DNA of 64,000 nt from Kitasatospora indigofera (GTDB lineage Bacteria > Actinomycetota > Actinomycetes > Streptomycetales > Streptomycetaceae): contig NZ_BNBO01000019.1 in NCBI RefSeq assembly GCF_014655955.1, positions 1 through 64,000 on the forward strand. Direction: 5' to 3'. The notes beneath the pieces were generated by a model that searched no databases, was not told the DNA's origin, and was given only the letters and a program-made list of their open reading frames with translations. Shown in pieces: positions 18,785 to 26,778 of this stretch. Within the stretch, counting starts at the first letter, position 1; every line of letters begins with the position of its first letter. Made by a program: the position numbers and the translations under genes.

Positions 18785-19978
18785 ATGAGCACCCACCGCA
18801 CCGCCCCCGCCGCCCTCACCCCCACCCCCGAGGACCGCTTCACCTTCGGCCTCTGGACGGTCGGCTGGCAGGGCCGCGACCCGTTCGGCGACGCCACCCG
18901 GCCGGCCCTCGACCCGGTCACCTCGGTCGAGCGGCTGGCCGCGCTCGGCGCCTACGGCGTGACCTTCCACGACGACGACCTGATCCCCTTCGGCTCCACC
19001 GACGCCGAGCGCGAGGCCCACGTCAAGCGGTTCCGCCAGGCCCTGGACACGGCCGGCCTGAAGGTCCCGATGGCCACCACCAACCTGTTCACCCACCCGG
19101 TCTTCAAGGACGGCGCCTTCACCGCCAACGACCGCGACGTCCGCCGCTACGCGCTGCGCAAGACCGTCCGCAACATCGACCTGGCCGCCGAACTGGGCGC
19201 CGAGGTCTACGTCGCCTGGGGCGGGCGCGAGGGCTCCGAGTCCGGCGCGGCCAAGGACGTCCGGGTGGCGCTGGACCGGATGAAGGAGGCCTTCGACCTG
19301 CTCGGCGACTACGTCCTGGAGCAGGGCTACGACCTGCGGTTCGCGATCGAGCCCAAGCCCAACGAGCCCCGCGGCGACATCCTGCTCCCCACCATCGGCC
19401 ACGCGCTGGCGTTCATCGACCGGCTGGAGCACCCGGAGCTGGTCGGCGTGAACCCCGAGGTCGGACACGAGCAGATGGCCGGGCTCAACTTCAGCCACGG
19501 CATCGCCCAGGCCCTGTGGTCCGGCAAGCTCTTCCACATCGACCTGAACGGTCAGTCCGGCATCAAGTACGACCAGGACCTCCGGTTCGGCGCGGGCGAC
19601 CTGCGGCAGGCCTTCTGGCTGGTCGACCTGCTCGAATCGGCCGGCTACACCGGCCCCCGCCACTTCGACTTCAAGCCGCCGCGCACCGAGGACTTCGACG
19701 GCGTCTGGGCCTCGGCGGCCGGCTGCATGGCCAACTACCTGATGCTCAAGGAGCGCGCGCTCGCCTTCCGCGCCGACCCCGAGGTGCAGCAGGCCCTGCG
19801 CGCGGCCCGGCTGGACCAGCTCGCGCTGCCCACCGTGGCCGAGGGCGAGGGCCTGGCCGGCCTGCTGGCCGACCGGACCGCCTTCGAGGACTTCGACGTC
19901 GAGGCCGCCGCCGGGCGCGGGATGGCCTTCGAGCAGCTCGACCAGCTCGCCATGGAGCACCTGCTCGGCGCGCGCTGA
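18785..19978 (+). CDS. xylA: Xylose isomerase
   Basis: A 397-residue TIM-barrel aldose-ketose isomerase converting xylose to xylulose. Streptomyces-type signatures are plain: TPEDRFTFGLWTVGWQGRDPFG, GAYGVTFHDDDLIPFG (catalytic His), EVYVAWGGREG, FAIEPKPNEPRGD (metal Glu), NPEVGHEQMAGLNF (metal Asp/Glu/His region) and HFDFKPPRTED. RBS AGGAG is 8 nt before ATG 18785. The N-terminus is about nine residues longer than the usual 388-residue streptomycete enzyme (MSTHRTAPAALTP lead). Confidence 0.97.
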   Translation: MSTHRTAPAALTPTPEDRFTFGLWTVGWQGRDPFGDATRPALDPVTSVERLAALGAYGVTFHDDDLIPFGSTDAEREAHVKRFRQALDTAGLKVPMATTNLFTHPVFKDGAFTANDRDVRRYALRKTVRNIDLAAELGAEVYVAWGGREGSESGAAKDVRVALDRMKEAFDLLGDYVLEQGYDLRFAIEPKPNEPRGDILLPTIGHALAFIDRLEHPELVGVNPEVGHEQMAGLNFSHGIAQALWSGKLFHIDLNGQSGIKYDQDLRFGAGDLRQAFWLVDLLESAGYTGPRHFDFKPPRTEDFDGVWASAAGCMANYLMLKERALAFRADPEVQQALRAARLDQLALPTVAEGEGLAGLLADRTAFEDFDVEAAAGRGMAFEQLDQLAMEHLLGAR

Positions 19979-19998
19979 GCCGGCGCGGTGCGACCCGG

Positions 19999-20033
19999 CC
20001 GCCCGGCGGAGGCCTCAGGCCTCGGCCGGGCGG
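19999..20033. terminator. Bidirectional hairpin overlapping the 3' end of the Nudix gene
   Basis: A 15-bp stem with one mismatch (CCGCCCGGCGGAGGC against GCCTCGGCCGGGCGG) and a 5-nt loop lies between xylA and the convergent Nudix gene, reaching into the last codons of the latter. Confidence 0.75.
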
Positions 20034-20686
20034 CGGCGGAACGGCCCGTCCAGGGCGGCCCACTGCAGCAGCATGATGGTCTTGGCGTCGGCGATCGCGC
20101 CGCTGCGGATCATCGCCAGGGCCTCCTCGAAGGGCAGCTCCAGCACGGTGATGTCCTCGCCCTCCGCGGCGATCCCGCCGCCCGCGTCGGTCGCGGTCGC
20201 CCGGCTGCAGGGGGCGGCGAAGAAGTGCAGCCGCTCGGTCACCGAGCCTGGGCTCATCCAGGCCGCGAAGACGCGTTCGGGCGTGCCCACCGTGTGCCCG
20301 GTCTCCTCGGCGGCCTCCCGCCGGACGGCCTCCTCGGGGCTGTCGCCGTCCAGCAGTCCGGCGGCCGTCTCGACCAGCATCCCGTCCGGGTGCCCGTTCA
20401 CGTAGGCGGGGAGCCGGAACTGGCGGGTCAGCAGGACGGTCCGCCGCCCGGCGTCGTACAGCAGCACGGTCGCGCCGTCGCCCCGGTCGTACGTCTCGCG
20501 CTGCTGCCGGCTCCAGTGGCCGTCCCGGTGGCGGTACTCGAAGGTGGTCTTCCGCAGTACGTACCAGTCGCAGGAGAGCACCTCCACCTGCTCGATCCGT
20601 ACGCCGGGGTTGCCGGTCAGATCGCGGCCGTGCCGGTCCAGGCCGGTGCGGCCGCGCCGGTCCGGGGTGTCGACGCCGGCCGTCAT
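20015..20686 (-). CDS. Nudix hydrolase, NudK / ADP-sugar pyrophosphatase type
   Basis: A 223-residue Nudix enzyme. The Nudix box is at residues about 109-131 (AGLLDGDSPEEAVRREAAEETG), preceded by LTRQFRLPAYVNG and followed by MSPGSVTERLHFFAA, the layout of GDP-mannose/ADP-sugar pyrophosphatases. It would hydrolyse a nucleoside diphosphate sugar to a sugar phosphate and NMP. ATG 20686 overlaps the stop of the upstream DUF4406-like gene (ATGA), so the two are coupled. Confidence 0.9.
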   Translation of the reverse strand: MTAGVDTPDRRGRTGLDRHGRDLTGNPGVRIEQVEVLSCDWYVLRKTTFEYRHRDGHWSRQQRETYDRGDGATVLLYDAGRRTVLLTRQFRLPAYVNGHPDGMLVETAAGLLDGDSPEEAVRREAAEETGHTVGTPERVFAAWMSPGSVTERLHFFAAPCSRATATDAGGGIAAEGEDITVLELPFEEALAMIRSGAIADAKTIMLLQWAALDGPFRRRPAEA

Positions 20687-21060
20687 CGGGCGGCCGGGAG
20701 CTCGTGGACGGCGGTGTAGACGTCCGCCCCCTGCGCGCGGGCCTGCGCGACCATCCGGTCGGCGCCCTCGGACGGGCCGCCGATCCGCAGGACGGCGTCG
20801 CAGCGGGCGAGCAGCCGCTCCGCGACGGGGTGGAAGATCTCCTCGAACAGCGGGTCGCCGGGGCCGGCGCTGCCGGCCGTCTCCAGCAGGGGCAGGGCGA
20901 GGGCCTCGCCGGTGACCGGCAGGTGCCCGGCCCGGAAGAGCGCCAGCGCGGTCTCGTTCATCGCCCGGACGTTGGCGTCCAGCTTGGCGGGGTCGTCGCC
21001 GGTGCCCGATCGGTACGGGCCGGCGACCAGGATCATCAGCGGGCGTGGTGCGGGGGTCAT
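20683..21060 (-). CDS. DUF4406-like / nucleoside 2-deoxyribosyltransferase-fold protein
   Basis: A 125-residue Rossmann-like protein: ILVAGPYRSG at the N-terminus, a central HLPVTGEALALPLLE loop, CDAVLRIGGPSEGADRMV and a final GADVYTAVHEL. This pattern is that of the DUF4406 / nucleoside 2-deoxyribosyltransferase-like superfamily, often paired with nucleotide-sugar or nucleotide cleanup enzymes. Coupling to the Nudix gene supports a nucleotide-related role. It is probably regulated with the DeoR-type gene just upstream (66 nt gap made of GGGGCGGAGC repeats). Confidence 0.8.
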   Translation of the reverse strand: MTPAPRPLMILVAGPYRSGTGDDPAKLDANVRAMNETALALFRAGHLPVTGEALALPLLETAGSAGPGDPLFEEIFHPVAERLLARCDAVLRIGGPSEGADRMVAQARAQGADVYTAVHELPAAR

Positions 21061-21126
21061 GCCGGGTTCTCCTCGGGGGCGGAGCGGGGCGGAGCGGGGC
21101 GGTGGGGCGGCGGAGGCCCCGCGGGA

Positions 21127-21912
21127 TCAGGCCAGGACGGTGTGGACGCCGGCCTCGCGCAGCGCGGCCAGGGTCTGCGGGCCGTTCGGGTGGGTGGCGG
21201 CGTCCTTGGCCGCCGTGTCGGTGACGAAGGTGTCCACCGCGTCCAGCCCGGCGACCCGGCTGAACGCGCGGACCCCGAGCTTGGTGGCGTCCGCCACCGC
21301 GATCGTCCTGCCGGCCTGGGCGAGGGCCGCCTGCTTGACCGCCGCGTCGTCCAGCGAGAACTCCGACCACCCGTACTCGGCGTGCACGCCGCCGATGGAG
21401 AGCACGTAGCAGTCGAAGGCCAGCGACTCCAGGGTGCGCAGCGCCAGCGGGCCGACGAAGGACCGCTCCCCGGGCCGGGACCGGCCGCCGACCACCAGCA
21501 GGTCGATCCCCGGCCGGTCGGCCAGGCCGACGGCGGCCTGGAGGCTGAGCACGGCCACGGTCAGCGGCGCCCGGTCGACCAGGTGCCGCGCCACGTGCAC
21601 CGTCGTGCTGCCCGCGTCCAGCAGCACCCGGGAGCCCGGTTCGATCATCGCGGCCACGGCGGCCCCCAGCCGGTCCTTGGTGGCGGCCTGCCACGGCTCA
21701 CGGGCGACGAATCCGGCGCCGTCCTCCCGCGAGCGGGTGGCGACGGCGCCACCGTGCACCCGTTGGACCAGACCCTGTCCTTCCAGCGCGTCCAAGTCCC
21801 TGCGGACGGTCATTTCGGAGACCCCGAGGCGCTGCGAGAGCTCCGAGACGGACACCCGCTCGGAGTTCTGCACCAGGCGCAGGGTCAGGTCCAGACGATT
21901 GGCTACTCCCAT
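21127..21912 (-). CDS. DeoR/GlpR family transcriptional regulator
   Basis: A 261-residue repressor of the DeoR family. The N-terminal winged helix-turn-helix is at residues 5-57 (VSVSELSQRLGVSEMTVRRDLDAL, VHGGAVA), and the C-terminal sensor domain has the sugar-phosphate site with MIEPGSRVLLDAGSTTVHVARHL, VLSIGGVHAEYGWSEF and VADATKLGVRAFSRVA. It probably heads an operon with the DUF4406-like and Nudix genes and senses a phosphorylated sugar or nucleoside. It could be autoregulated through the dyad directly upstream. Confidence 0.93.
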   Translation of the reverse strand: MGVANRLDLTLRLVQNSERVSVSELSQRLGVSEMTVRRDLDALEGQGLVQRVHGGAVATRSREDGAGFVAREPWQAATKDRLGAAVAAMIEPGSRVLLDAGSTTVHVARHLVDRAPLTVAVLSLQAAVGLADRPGIDLLVVGGRSRPGERSFVGPLALRTLESLAFDCYVLSIGGVHAEYGWSEFSLDDAAVKQAALAQAGRTIAVADATKLGVRAFSRVAGLDAVDTFVTDTAAKDAATHPNGPQTLAALREAGVHTVLA

Positions 21913-21923
21913 GGATCATTTCT

Positions 21924-21937
21924 AACACAGATATGTT
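21924..21937. promoter_or_regulatory. Candidate DeoR operator upstream of the regulator
   Basis: AACA-CAGATA-TGTT lies 12 nt before the DeoR-family start in a short AT-rich segment (21914-21950), followed by a TTCGAA palindrome. Position suggests autoregulation. Confidence 0.45.
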
Positions 21938-21950
21938 CGAATGAACGTCA

Positions 21951-22460
21951 TCCCGTGCGACGAGGCGGGTGGGGCCGGCTTCCGCGAGGCGGGAGACCCG
22001 GCGGGGCCGATCCGGGCGCGGTGCACCCGGCCGCCCGGCCGGAGCGCGAGGCTCGGCCGCCCTCGCACCGGATCGGCCCCGCGTCGAACCGGTCCGCCTC
22101 CGGGCGGGCGAGGAGACGTCGGGGCCCGTCGGCCCTGCACGGCGCCGAGCGCGGGGGCAGCCGCAGGGCTTCCTGGGGCCCCGGCCGTCCGGTGGCGCGA
22201 CCGTCCGGGGCCGTCCGGTGGCGCGACCGGGGAGCGCCGAGCTACTCCGCCGGCGGCCGGAGCCGGGCCGGGGCCCCGGGTGACGAGTCGTCAGGATCAC
22301 GTTGCGCCGGGCGACTCCGACGACCCGGGCGGCCCGGCTCCGGTCCTCCCGGAAGCAGCGTGACCGGCGTTCGTCGCCGGGGCGAAGGCGGGAGTTCCCG
22401 GCCGGCGCCCGAAGCCGGTTCCCACGAGTGGTCCATCGACCAATGTGCTGATGACCAGCG
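21951..22460. other. Gene-free intergenic region
   Basis: About 500 nt between the DeoR-family promoter and the VOC-gene promoter. Open frames here are Arg/Pro/Gly-rich and lack a credible RBS or codon bias. I see no RNA gene or strong hairpin. Confidence 0.6.
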
Positions 22461-22464
22461 CGAA

Positions 22465-22491
22465 TTGAGCCGATGGCCGCTTTGCTATGGT
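22465..22491 (+). promoter_or_regulatory. Promoter of the VOC-protein gene (TTGAGC, TATGGT)
   Basis: TTGAGC at 22465 and TATGGT at 22486-22491 are separated by 15 nt; the -10 ends 6 nt before ATG 22498 with no RBS, consistent with a leaderless transcript. Confidence 0.55.
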
Positions 22492-22497
22492 GTGCCG

Positions 22498-22932
22498 ATG
22501 TCAACGATCAGGCAGGTCCAAGTCACCTTCGACTGCGCGGAGCCCGAGCGCGTCGCCCGCTTCTGGTGCGAGGCGCTGGGGTACGTCGTACCGCCGCCGC
22601 CGGAGGGCTTTGCGAGCTGGGACGAGTACAACGCCTCGCTGCCGCCTGAGCGGCGAGGTGCGTGGTCCGTCGCCAAGGACCCCTCCGGTGAGGGCCCGCG
22701 GCTGTACTTCCAGCGCGTCCCCGAGGGCAAGGTCGTCAAGAACCGGGTCCACCTGGACGTGCGGGTCGGCACCGGCCTCGTGGGTGCGGAGCGCCTGGCC
22801 GCGCTGCAGGACGAATGCACCCGGCTGGTCGCGCTCGGCGCGGTGCACGTCCGGACGCTGTTCGCCGACGAGGAGAACGAGTCCTGCATCGTGATGCAGG
22901 ACGTCGAGGGCAACGAGTTCTGCCTCGACTGA
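22498..22932 (+). CDS. VOC-family (glyoxalase-like) protein
   Basis: A 144-residue vicinal-oxygen-chelate fold protein of the glyoxalase_6-like group: VQVTFDCAEPERVARFWCEALGY opens the first module, DPSGEGPRLYFQRVPEGK and NRVHLDVRVG the second, and the protein ends VMQDVEGNEFCLD, the usual Glu-containing end strand. Members of this family often act as resistance or dioxygenase-like proteins, but this branch is mostly uncharacterised. It is monocistronic. Confidence 0.88.
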   Translation: MSTIRQVQVTFDCAEPERVARFWCEALGYVVPPPPEGFASWDEYNASLPPERRGAWSVAKDPSGEGPRLYFQRVPEGKVVKNRVHLDVRVGTGLVGAERLAALQDECTRLVALGAVHVRTLFADEENESCIVMQDVEGNEFCLD

Positions 22933-23029
22933 ACACCCTCCGGGACGGCGGGACGGGCGGCCCGGCCGCCGTGCGGCTGACCTGGGCGTCCGCCCCGCGC
23001 GGTGGCCGGCCCGGGCATCGGACCGATCT

Positions 23030-23058
23030 TTCGCCGGTCCGATTCCGGCCGGTACAGT
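23030..23058 (+). promoter_or_regulatory. nadE promoter (TTCGCC, 17 nt, TACAGT)
   Basis: TACAGT at 23053-23058 ends 6 nt before ATG 23065; a plausible -35 TTCGCC lies 17 nt upstream. Confidence 0.5.
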
Positions 23059-23064
23059 GGCCGG

Positions 23065-23907
23065 ATGGCGATCCAACGGGAGCAGATCCTCACCGAGCTC
23101 GGCGTGAAGCCGGCCATCGTGCCCAAGGTCGAGATCCGGCAACGGGTCGACTTCCTCAAGGCGTACCTGCGGGCGACCTCGACCAAGGGATTCGTCCTCG
23201 GGATCAGCGGTGGCCAGGACAGTTCGCTGACCGGCAAGCTGTGCCAGCTCGCGGCCGAGGAGCTGCGGGCCGAGGGGGCCGAGGCCACCTTCGTCGCCGT
23301 GCGGCTGCCCTACGGCGTCCAGGCGGACGAGCACGACGCGCAGATCGCGCTGGAGTTCATCCGGCCCGACCGCTCGGTCGCGGTGAACGTCAAGCCCAGC
23401 GCGGACGCGGTCTCCGCCGAGGCGGCCCTCGGCCTGCAGGAGCTGCTGGGCGGCGAGCCCGTGCTGCGGGACTTCGTGCGCGGCAACATCAAGGCCCGTG
23501 AGCGGATGGTGATCCAGTACGCGATCGCCGGTCAGCTGGGCATGCTCGTGGTGGGCACCGACCACGCGGCCGAGGCGGTGACCGGCTTCTTCACCAAGTA
23601 CGGCGACGGCGGTGTCGACATCACCCCGCTGACCGGCCTCACCAAGCGGCAGGGTGCCGCCCTGCTGGCGGAGCTCGGTGCCCCGCCGAGCGTCTGGGAG
23701 AAGGTGCCGACCGCCGACCTGGAGGACGACCGGCCCGCGCTGCCGGACGAGGTGGCGCTCGGCCTGAAGTACAGCCAGATCGACGACTACCTGGAGGGCG
23801 CCGAGGTCGCTCCCGAGGTGGCGGAGAAGCTGGAGTCCATCTACTTCGCGACCCGGCACAAGCGGGCCGTCCCGGTCACGCCGCTCGACGACTGGTGGCA
23901 GGCCTGA
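23065..23907 (+). CDS. nadE: NAD(+) synthase, ammonia-dependent
   Basis: A 280-residue enzyme making NAD from deamido-NAD, ATP and ammonia in the last step of NAD synthesis. The PP-loop GISGGQDSS is at residues 46-54, followed by VAVRLPYGVQADEHDA, RERMVIQYAIAGQLGMLVVGTDHAAEAVTGFFTKYGDGG (split over two segments) and PLTGLTKRQGA, all diagnostic. The length fits the NH3-dependent class, with no glutaminase domain. ATG 23065 follows a leaderless -10 element. Confidence 0.96.
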   Translation: MAIQREQILTELGVKPAIVPKVEIRQRVDFLKAYLRATSTKGFVLGISGGQDSSLTGKLCQLAAEELRAEGAEATFVAVRLPYGVQADEHDAQIALEFIRPDRSVAVNVKPSADAVSAEAALGLQELLGGEPVLRDFVRGNIKARERMVIQYAIAGQLGMLVVGTDHAAEAVTGFFTKYGDGGVDITPLTGLTKRQGAALLAELGAPPSVWEKVPTADLEDDRPALPDEVALGLKYSQIDDYLEGAEVAPEVAEKLESIYFATRHKRAVPVTPLDDWWQA

Positions 23908-23921
23908 CCGCACGTCGACCG

Positions 23922-23964
23922 CCCCGGATCCGCCGGAGCCGCTGAGCGGCCGGCGGATCCGGGG
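23922..23964. terminator. nadE terminator
   Basis: A perfect 15-bp inverted repeat (CCCCGGATCCGCCGG and its complement) begins 15 nt after the stop; the loop can extend the stem with CCGC/GCGG. Serves nadE and possibly the convergent gene at 24007. Confidence 0.88.
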
Positions 23965-24006
23965 CTGATCACGTCAGCACGTCAGGCGGTGGCCCGTCGC
24001 GCGGTC

Positions 24007-24645
24007 TCACCGGGCCACGGAGAGGCCGAACGGCACCGGCCCGAGCGCGCCGACGAGCCCACCGACCATCAGGACGAAGGCCTCGGGCGCCCGGGCGCTC
24101 TCCACGCCCCCGAGGTCGATGATCCAGTCCGCCGGCCAGCCCAGCTCGCCGAGCAGGCCGCCGACGGCCTTCTTCGCCTCGGCGTCGTCGCCGGACAGGA
24201 ACGCGGTGGGCGGCGTGGCCAGGCCGGCGGGATCGGCCATCACCGACTCGTGCATGGTGTTGAGGGTCTTCACCACCCGGACATCGGGCAGCGCCCGCTG
24301 GATCTCCTCGGCGAGGCTGCCGCCCGGGTACCTGAGCCCCGACGCGAAGCCCCGGGCGTCGGAGTCGGTGGCGTTGGCCACGTCGACCAGGACCTTGCCG
24401 GCCAGCTGGGCCGCCAGGCCGCCGAGCACCTCCACCGAGACCGGCCCCGGCAGGGCGTTGACCACCAGCGCGCCCGAATCCGCCGCCTCCGCCAGGCCGG
24501 TCAGGCGCACCCCGGAGCCGGCCCAGCGCCCGGCGGCCCGCCGGGGGTCGCGGGAGCCGACGACGACCTCGCGCCCGCCGTCCGTCAGTCTGCCGGCGAG
24601 GGTCCGGGCCACGGTGCCGGAGCCGAGGACGGCGATGGTCGTCAT
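24007..24645 (-). CDS. NAD(P)-binding oxidoreductase, F420H2:NADP reductase-like
   Basis: A 212-residue Rossmann protein: TIAVLGSGTVARTLAGRL at residues 3-20, VVVGSRDPRRAAG (NADP-preferring Arg after the second strand), ALVVNALPG, KVLVDVANATDSDARG and VKTLNTMHESVM. This is the F420-dependent NADP oxidoreductase-like family. It is divergent from the HxlR regulator, a common pairing in which the regulator senses electrophile or redox stress. Substrate unknown. Confidence 0.88.
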   Translation of the reverse strand: MTTIAVLGSGTVARTLAGRLTDGGREVVVGSRDPRRAAGRWAGSGVRLTGLAEAADSGALVVNALPGPVSVEVLGGLAAQLAGKVLVDVANATDSDARGFASGLRYPGGSLAEEIQRALPDVRVVKTLNTMHESVMADPAGLATPPTAFLSGDDAEAKKAVGGLLGELGWPADWIIDLGGVESARAPEAFVLMVGGLVGALGPVPFGLSVAR

Positions 24646-24739
24646 GGCGTGTTCTCCCCTTGGTCGTACCGGGCCCGGTGCGCCCGGACCGCTTCGTCCC
24701 CGACGACGTTAGGCGGCGCTACGGTTGCGGGGGAGTAGG

Positions 24740-24751
24740 CACTTCCAAGTG
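24740..24751. promoter_or_regulatory. Candidate HxlR operator in the divergent promoter region
   Basis: CACTT-CC-AAGTG is a perfect short palindrome 23 nt before the HxlR start and 94 nt before the divergent reductase start, placed to control both. Confidence 0.55.
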
Positions 24752-24774
24752 GCCTGCGTACCCGAAGGGATGCC

Positions 24775-25176
24775 ATGACCGCCCGCACCGCCGCCGATGC
24801 CCGCGCCGAGGCCCGGGACGCGTACCGGGCCGGCTTCGCCGCCTGCCCGACCAACCGGCTGCTCGACCGGATGGGCGACAAGTGGGTCGGCCTGGTCCTC
24901 AAGGAACTGGCCGAAGGCCCGCAGCGCTACGGGGAGCTGGCCCGGTCGATCCCCGGCGCGAGCCAGAAGATGCTCACCCAGACACTGCGCCACCTCGAAC
25001 GCGACGGCCTCCTCTCGCGCACGGTCACCCCGGCCGTACCGGTACGGGTGGACTACGAACTCACCCCCTTGGGACAGAGCCTGCTGCCCGTCCTGAACGC
25101 CGTGACCCGGTGGGCCGAGCAGAACATCGGGCAGGTCGACCGCGCGCGCCGGGCGTACGACGCGCAACAGGGCTGA
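24775..25176 (+). CDS. HxlR-family transcriptional regulator
   Basis: A 133-residue winged-helix regulator with the HxlR signature: NRLLDRMGDKWVGLVLKELAEGPQRYGEL, SIPGASQKMLTQTLRHLERDGLLSR and VRVDYELTPLGQSLLPVLNAVTRWA. Cys23 in FAACPTN sits where HxlR-type redox or aldehyde sensors (YodB, HypR class) carry a sensing cysteine. It is divergent from the NAD(P)-dependent reductase gene, which is its probable target. Confidence 0.93.
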   Translation: MTARTAADARAEARDAYRAGFAACPTNRLLDRMGDKWVGLVLKELAEGPQRYGELARSIPGASQKMLTQTLRHLERDGLLSRTVTPAVPVRVDYELTPLGQSLLPVLNAVTRWAEQNIGQVDRARRAYDAQQG

Positions 25177-25249
25177 GGCACCGGCGCGTCCGGCGGCGGA
25201 CCGGGGCGATTTCCCGGTGCGCGGCGGGCCGCCCCGGCAGACTGCTCCC

Positions 25250-25277
25250 ATGGAGCAGATCGCATGGAGCTGATCGC
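25250..25277 (+). repeat. 14-bp tandem duplication of the start-codon region
   Basis: ATGGAGCAGATCGC is followed directly by ATGGAGCTGATCGC (13 of 14 identical). The first ATG opens a frame that stops after seven codons; the second starts the kinase-like gene. Confidence 0.85.
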
Positions 25278-25953
25278 GCGGGGCCGGGACGCGGACGTCT
25301 ACGCGCTCGACGGGGCAAGGGTGTTGAGGCGTTACCGGGGCGGGGGGCCGACCCGGCTGGAGGCACGGCTGATGACGTACCTCGCCGCCCGCGGGTACCC
25401 GGTGCCGCAGGTCCACGAGGTGACCGACACCGATCTCGTCCTGGACCGGCTGACCGGGCCGACGATGACCGAGGCGCTGGGCCGGACCCCTTGGCGGGTC
25501 GGCGCGTTCGGCCGGCTGCTCGGCGGCCTGCACGACCGGCTGCACGCGATCGAGGCGCCGGACTGGCTGCCCGCGCGGTTCCCGGCCGAGAGCGCCGGCC
25601 CCGGTACCGACCGGGTGCTGCACCTGGACCTGCACCCGAGCAACGTGGTCATGACTGCCGCCGGCCCGGTGGTGATCGACTGGAGCAACGCCGCCGCCGG
25701 CGACCCGGCCGCCGACCTGGCGATGACCCTGGTGACCGTCGGCAGCGCGGAAGTGCCAGGCCTGGCGGCCCGGTTCGGGCGGGGACTGCTGTTGCGGGCA
25801 GCCCGGCGGGCCTCCGGCACCGACCCCGGCCCCCGGCTCCAGGAGATGGTCACGGCCAAGCTGGCCGACCCCAACCTGACTGCCCGCGAGGCCGCGTGGC
25901 TGCGCGCCCGGCTGGACGCGCCCGCCGCCTCCCGGCCGTTCGCCGGCTCCTGA
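25264..25953 (+). CDS. Aminoglycoside phosphotransferase-family kinase-like protein
   Basis: A 229-residue APH/choline-kinase fold protein. N-terminal lobe: IARGRDADVYALDGARVLRRY with the conserved Arg/Lys, then LVLDRLTGPTM; catalytic loop HLDLHPSNVV near residue 120 and metal motif VIDWSNAAAGDP. The HxDxxxxN and D motifs are intact, so phosphotransfer is possible. The family covers antibiotic kinases, homoserine and choline kinases; short members like this one without a full C-terminal lobe are of unknown substrate. Confidence 0.87.
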   Translation: MELIARGRDADVYALDGARVLRRYRGGGPTRLEARLMTYLAARGYPVPQVHEVTDTDLVLDRLTGPTMTEALGRTPWRVGAFGRLLGGLHDRLHAIEAPDWLPARFPAESAGPGTDRVLHLDLHPSNVVMTAAGPVVIDWSNAAAGDPAADLAMTLVTVGSAEVPGLAARFGRGLLLRAARRASGTDPGPRLQEMVTAKLADPNLTAREAAWLRARLDAPAASRPFAGS

Positions 25954-26019
25954 CCGCTCGCCGGTCCGCCGCCGCTCGGCCGGGCGCCGGACCCGTCCGG
26001 CCCGGGCCCCGTGCGGCCG

Positions 26020-26778
26020 TCAGTCCGAGAAGGTGACCTCACCGGTGTCCAGCGAGTAGTACGCGCCCACCACCCGCAGCGTCCCGGCGGCGACCAGCGG
26101 GCGCAGCAGCCGGTCCGACCGCAGTCCGGCCACGGTCCGCCGGGTCTGCGCCCGGATCGTCGCCTCGACCAGCTGCTCGGGGGCGGCGCCCCGGCGGCGG
26201 GCCTCCTCGTACGGGGCGCGCAGGTCGCGGGCCATGTCGGCGAGGTGGCCGGGCAGGCGCACGCCGTCGCGGAAGGACTTCACCGCGGCCGTGACCGCGC
26301 CGCAGCGCTGGTGGCCGAGGACGACCAGCAAGGGAGCGCCGAGTTCGGCCGGGCCGTACTCCAGGCTGCCGGTCACCAGGCCGTCGTGGGTGTGGGCGGC
26401 GGTCCGGATCACCATCAGGTCGCCGAGGCCCTGGTCGAAGACCAGCTCCGGCGGCACCCGGGAGTCGATGCAGGAGAAGACGACCGCGAACGGCTCCTGG
26501 TGGGTGGCGAGGTCGCGGCGCCGGGTGGACGAGGCGTCCGGGTGCGCCGAGCGGTCGGCGACCCAGTCGGCGTTCCCCGCCTTCAGCCGGGCCAGCGCGT
26601 CGGCGGGCCTGACCGGGACCGCTCCGGCCGGACCACTGCCGCCCGCACCGTTGCCGCTCGTGCCGTTCGTGCCGCTGTGTCCGGCCGTGGCGGCGGACGC
26701 CGCCCCGGCACCGATCTGCGCGGCCAGTGCCATCACCGCGAGGCTGCTCGCTCTGAGCACGCTGCGCCGGTCCGTCAT
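26020..26778 (-). CDS. Exported beta-carbonic anhydrase
   Basis: A 252-residue precursor. Residues 1-35 are a Tat-type signal (DRRSVLRAS, then a hydrophobic stretch ending ASA-A), followed by a Gly/Ser/Thr-rich linker to about residue 53. The catalytic domain has zinc ligands Cys103, His156 and Cys159, with the Asp105-Arg107 dyad in SCIDSRV, and ends with the usual VVGAYYSLDTGEV. It interconverts CO2 and bicarbonate, here probably outside the membrane. It faces left, away from the 27-kb cassette, with no operon partner. Confidence 0.93.
   Translation of the reverse strand: MTDRRSVLRASSLAVMALAAQIGAGAASAATAGHSGTNGTSGNGAGGSGPAGAVPVRPADALARLKAGNADWVADRSAHPDASSTRRRDLATHQEPFAVVFSCIDSRVPPELVFDQGLGDLMVIRTAAHTHDGLVTGSLEYGPAELGAPLLVVLGHQRCGAVTAAVKSFRDGVRLPGHLADMARDLRAPYEEARRRGAAPEQLVEATIRAQTRRTVAGLRSDRLLRPLVAAGTLRVVGAYYSLDTGEVTFSD

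Noticed and set aside
21941..22363. 140-codon open frame after the DeoR-family promoter
   Set aside because: No RBS, Arg/Pro/Gly-rich composition and no resemblance to any protein family.
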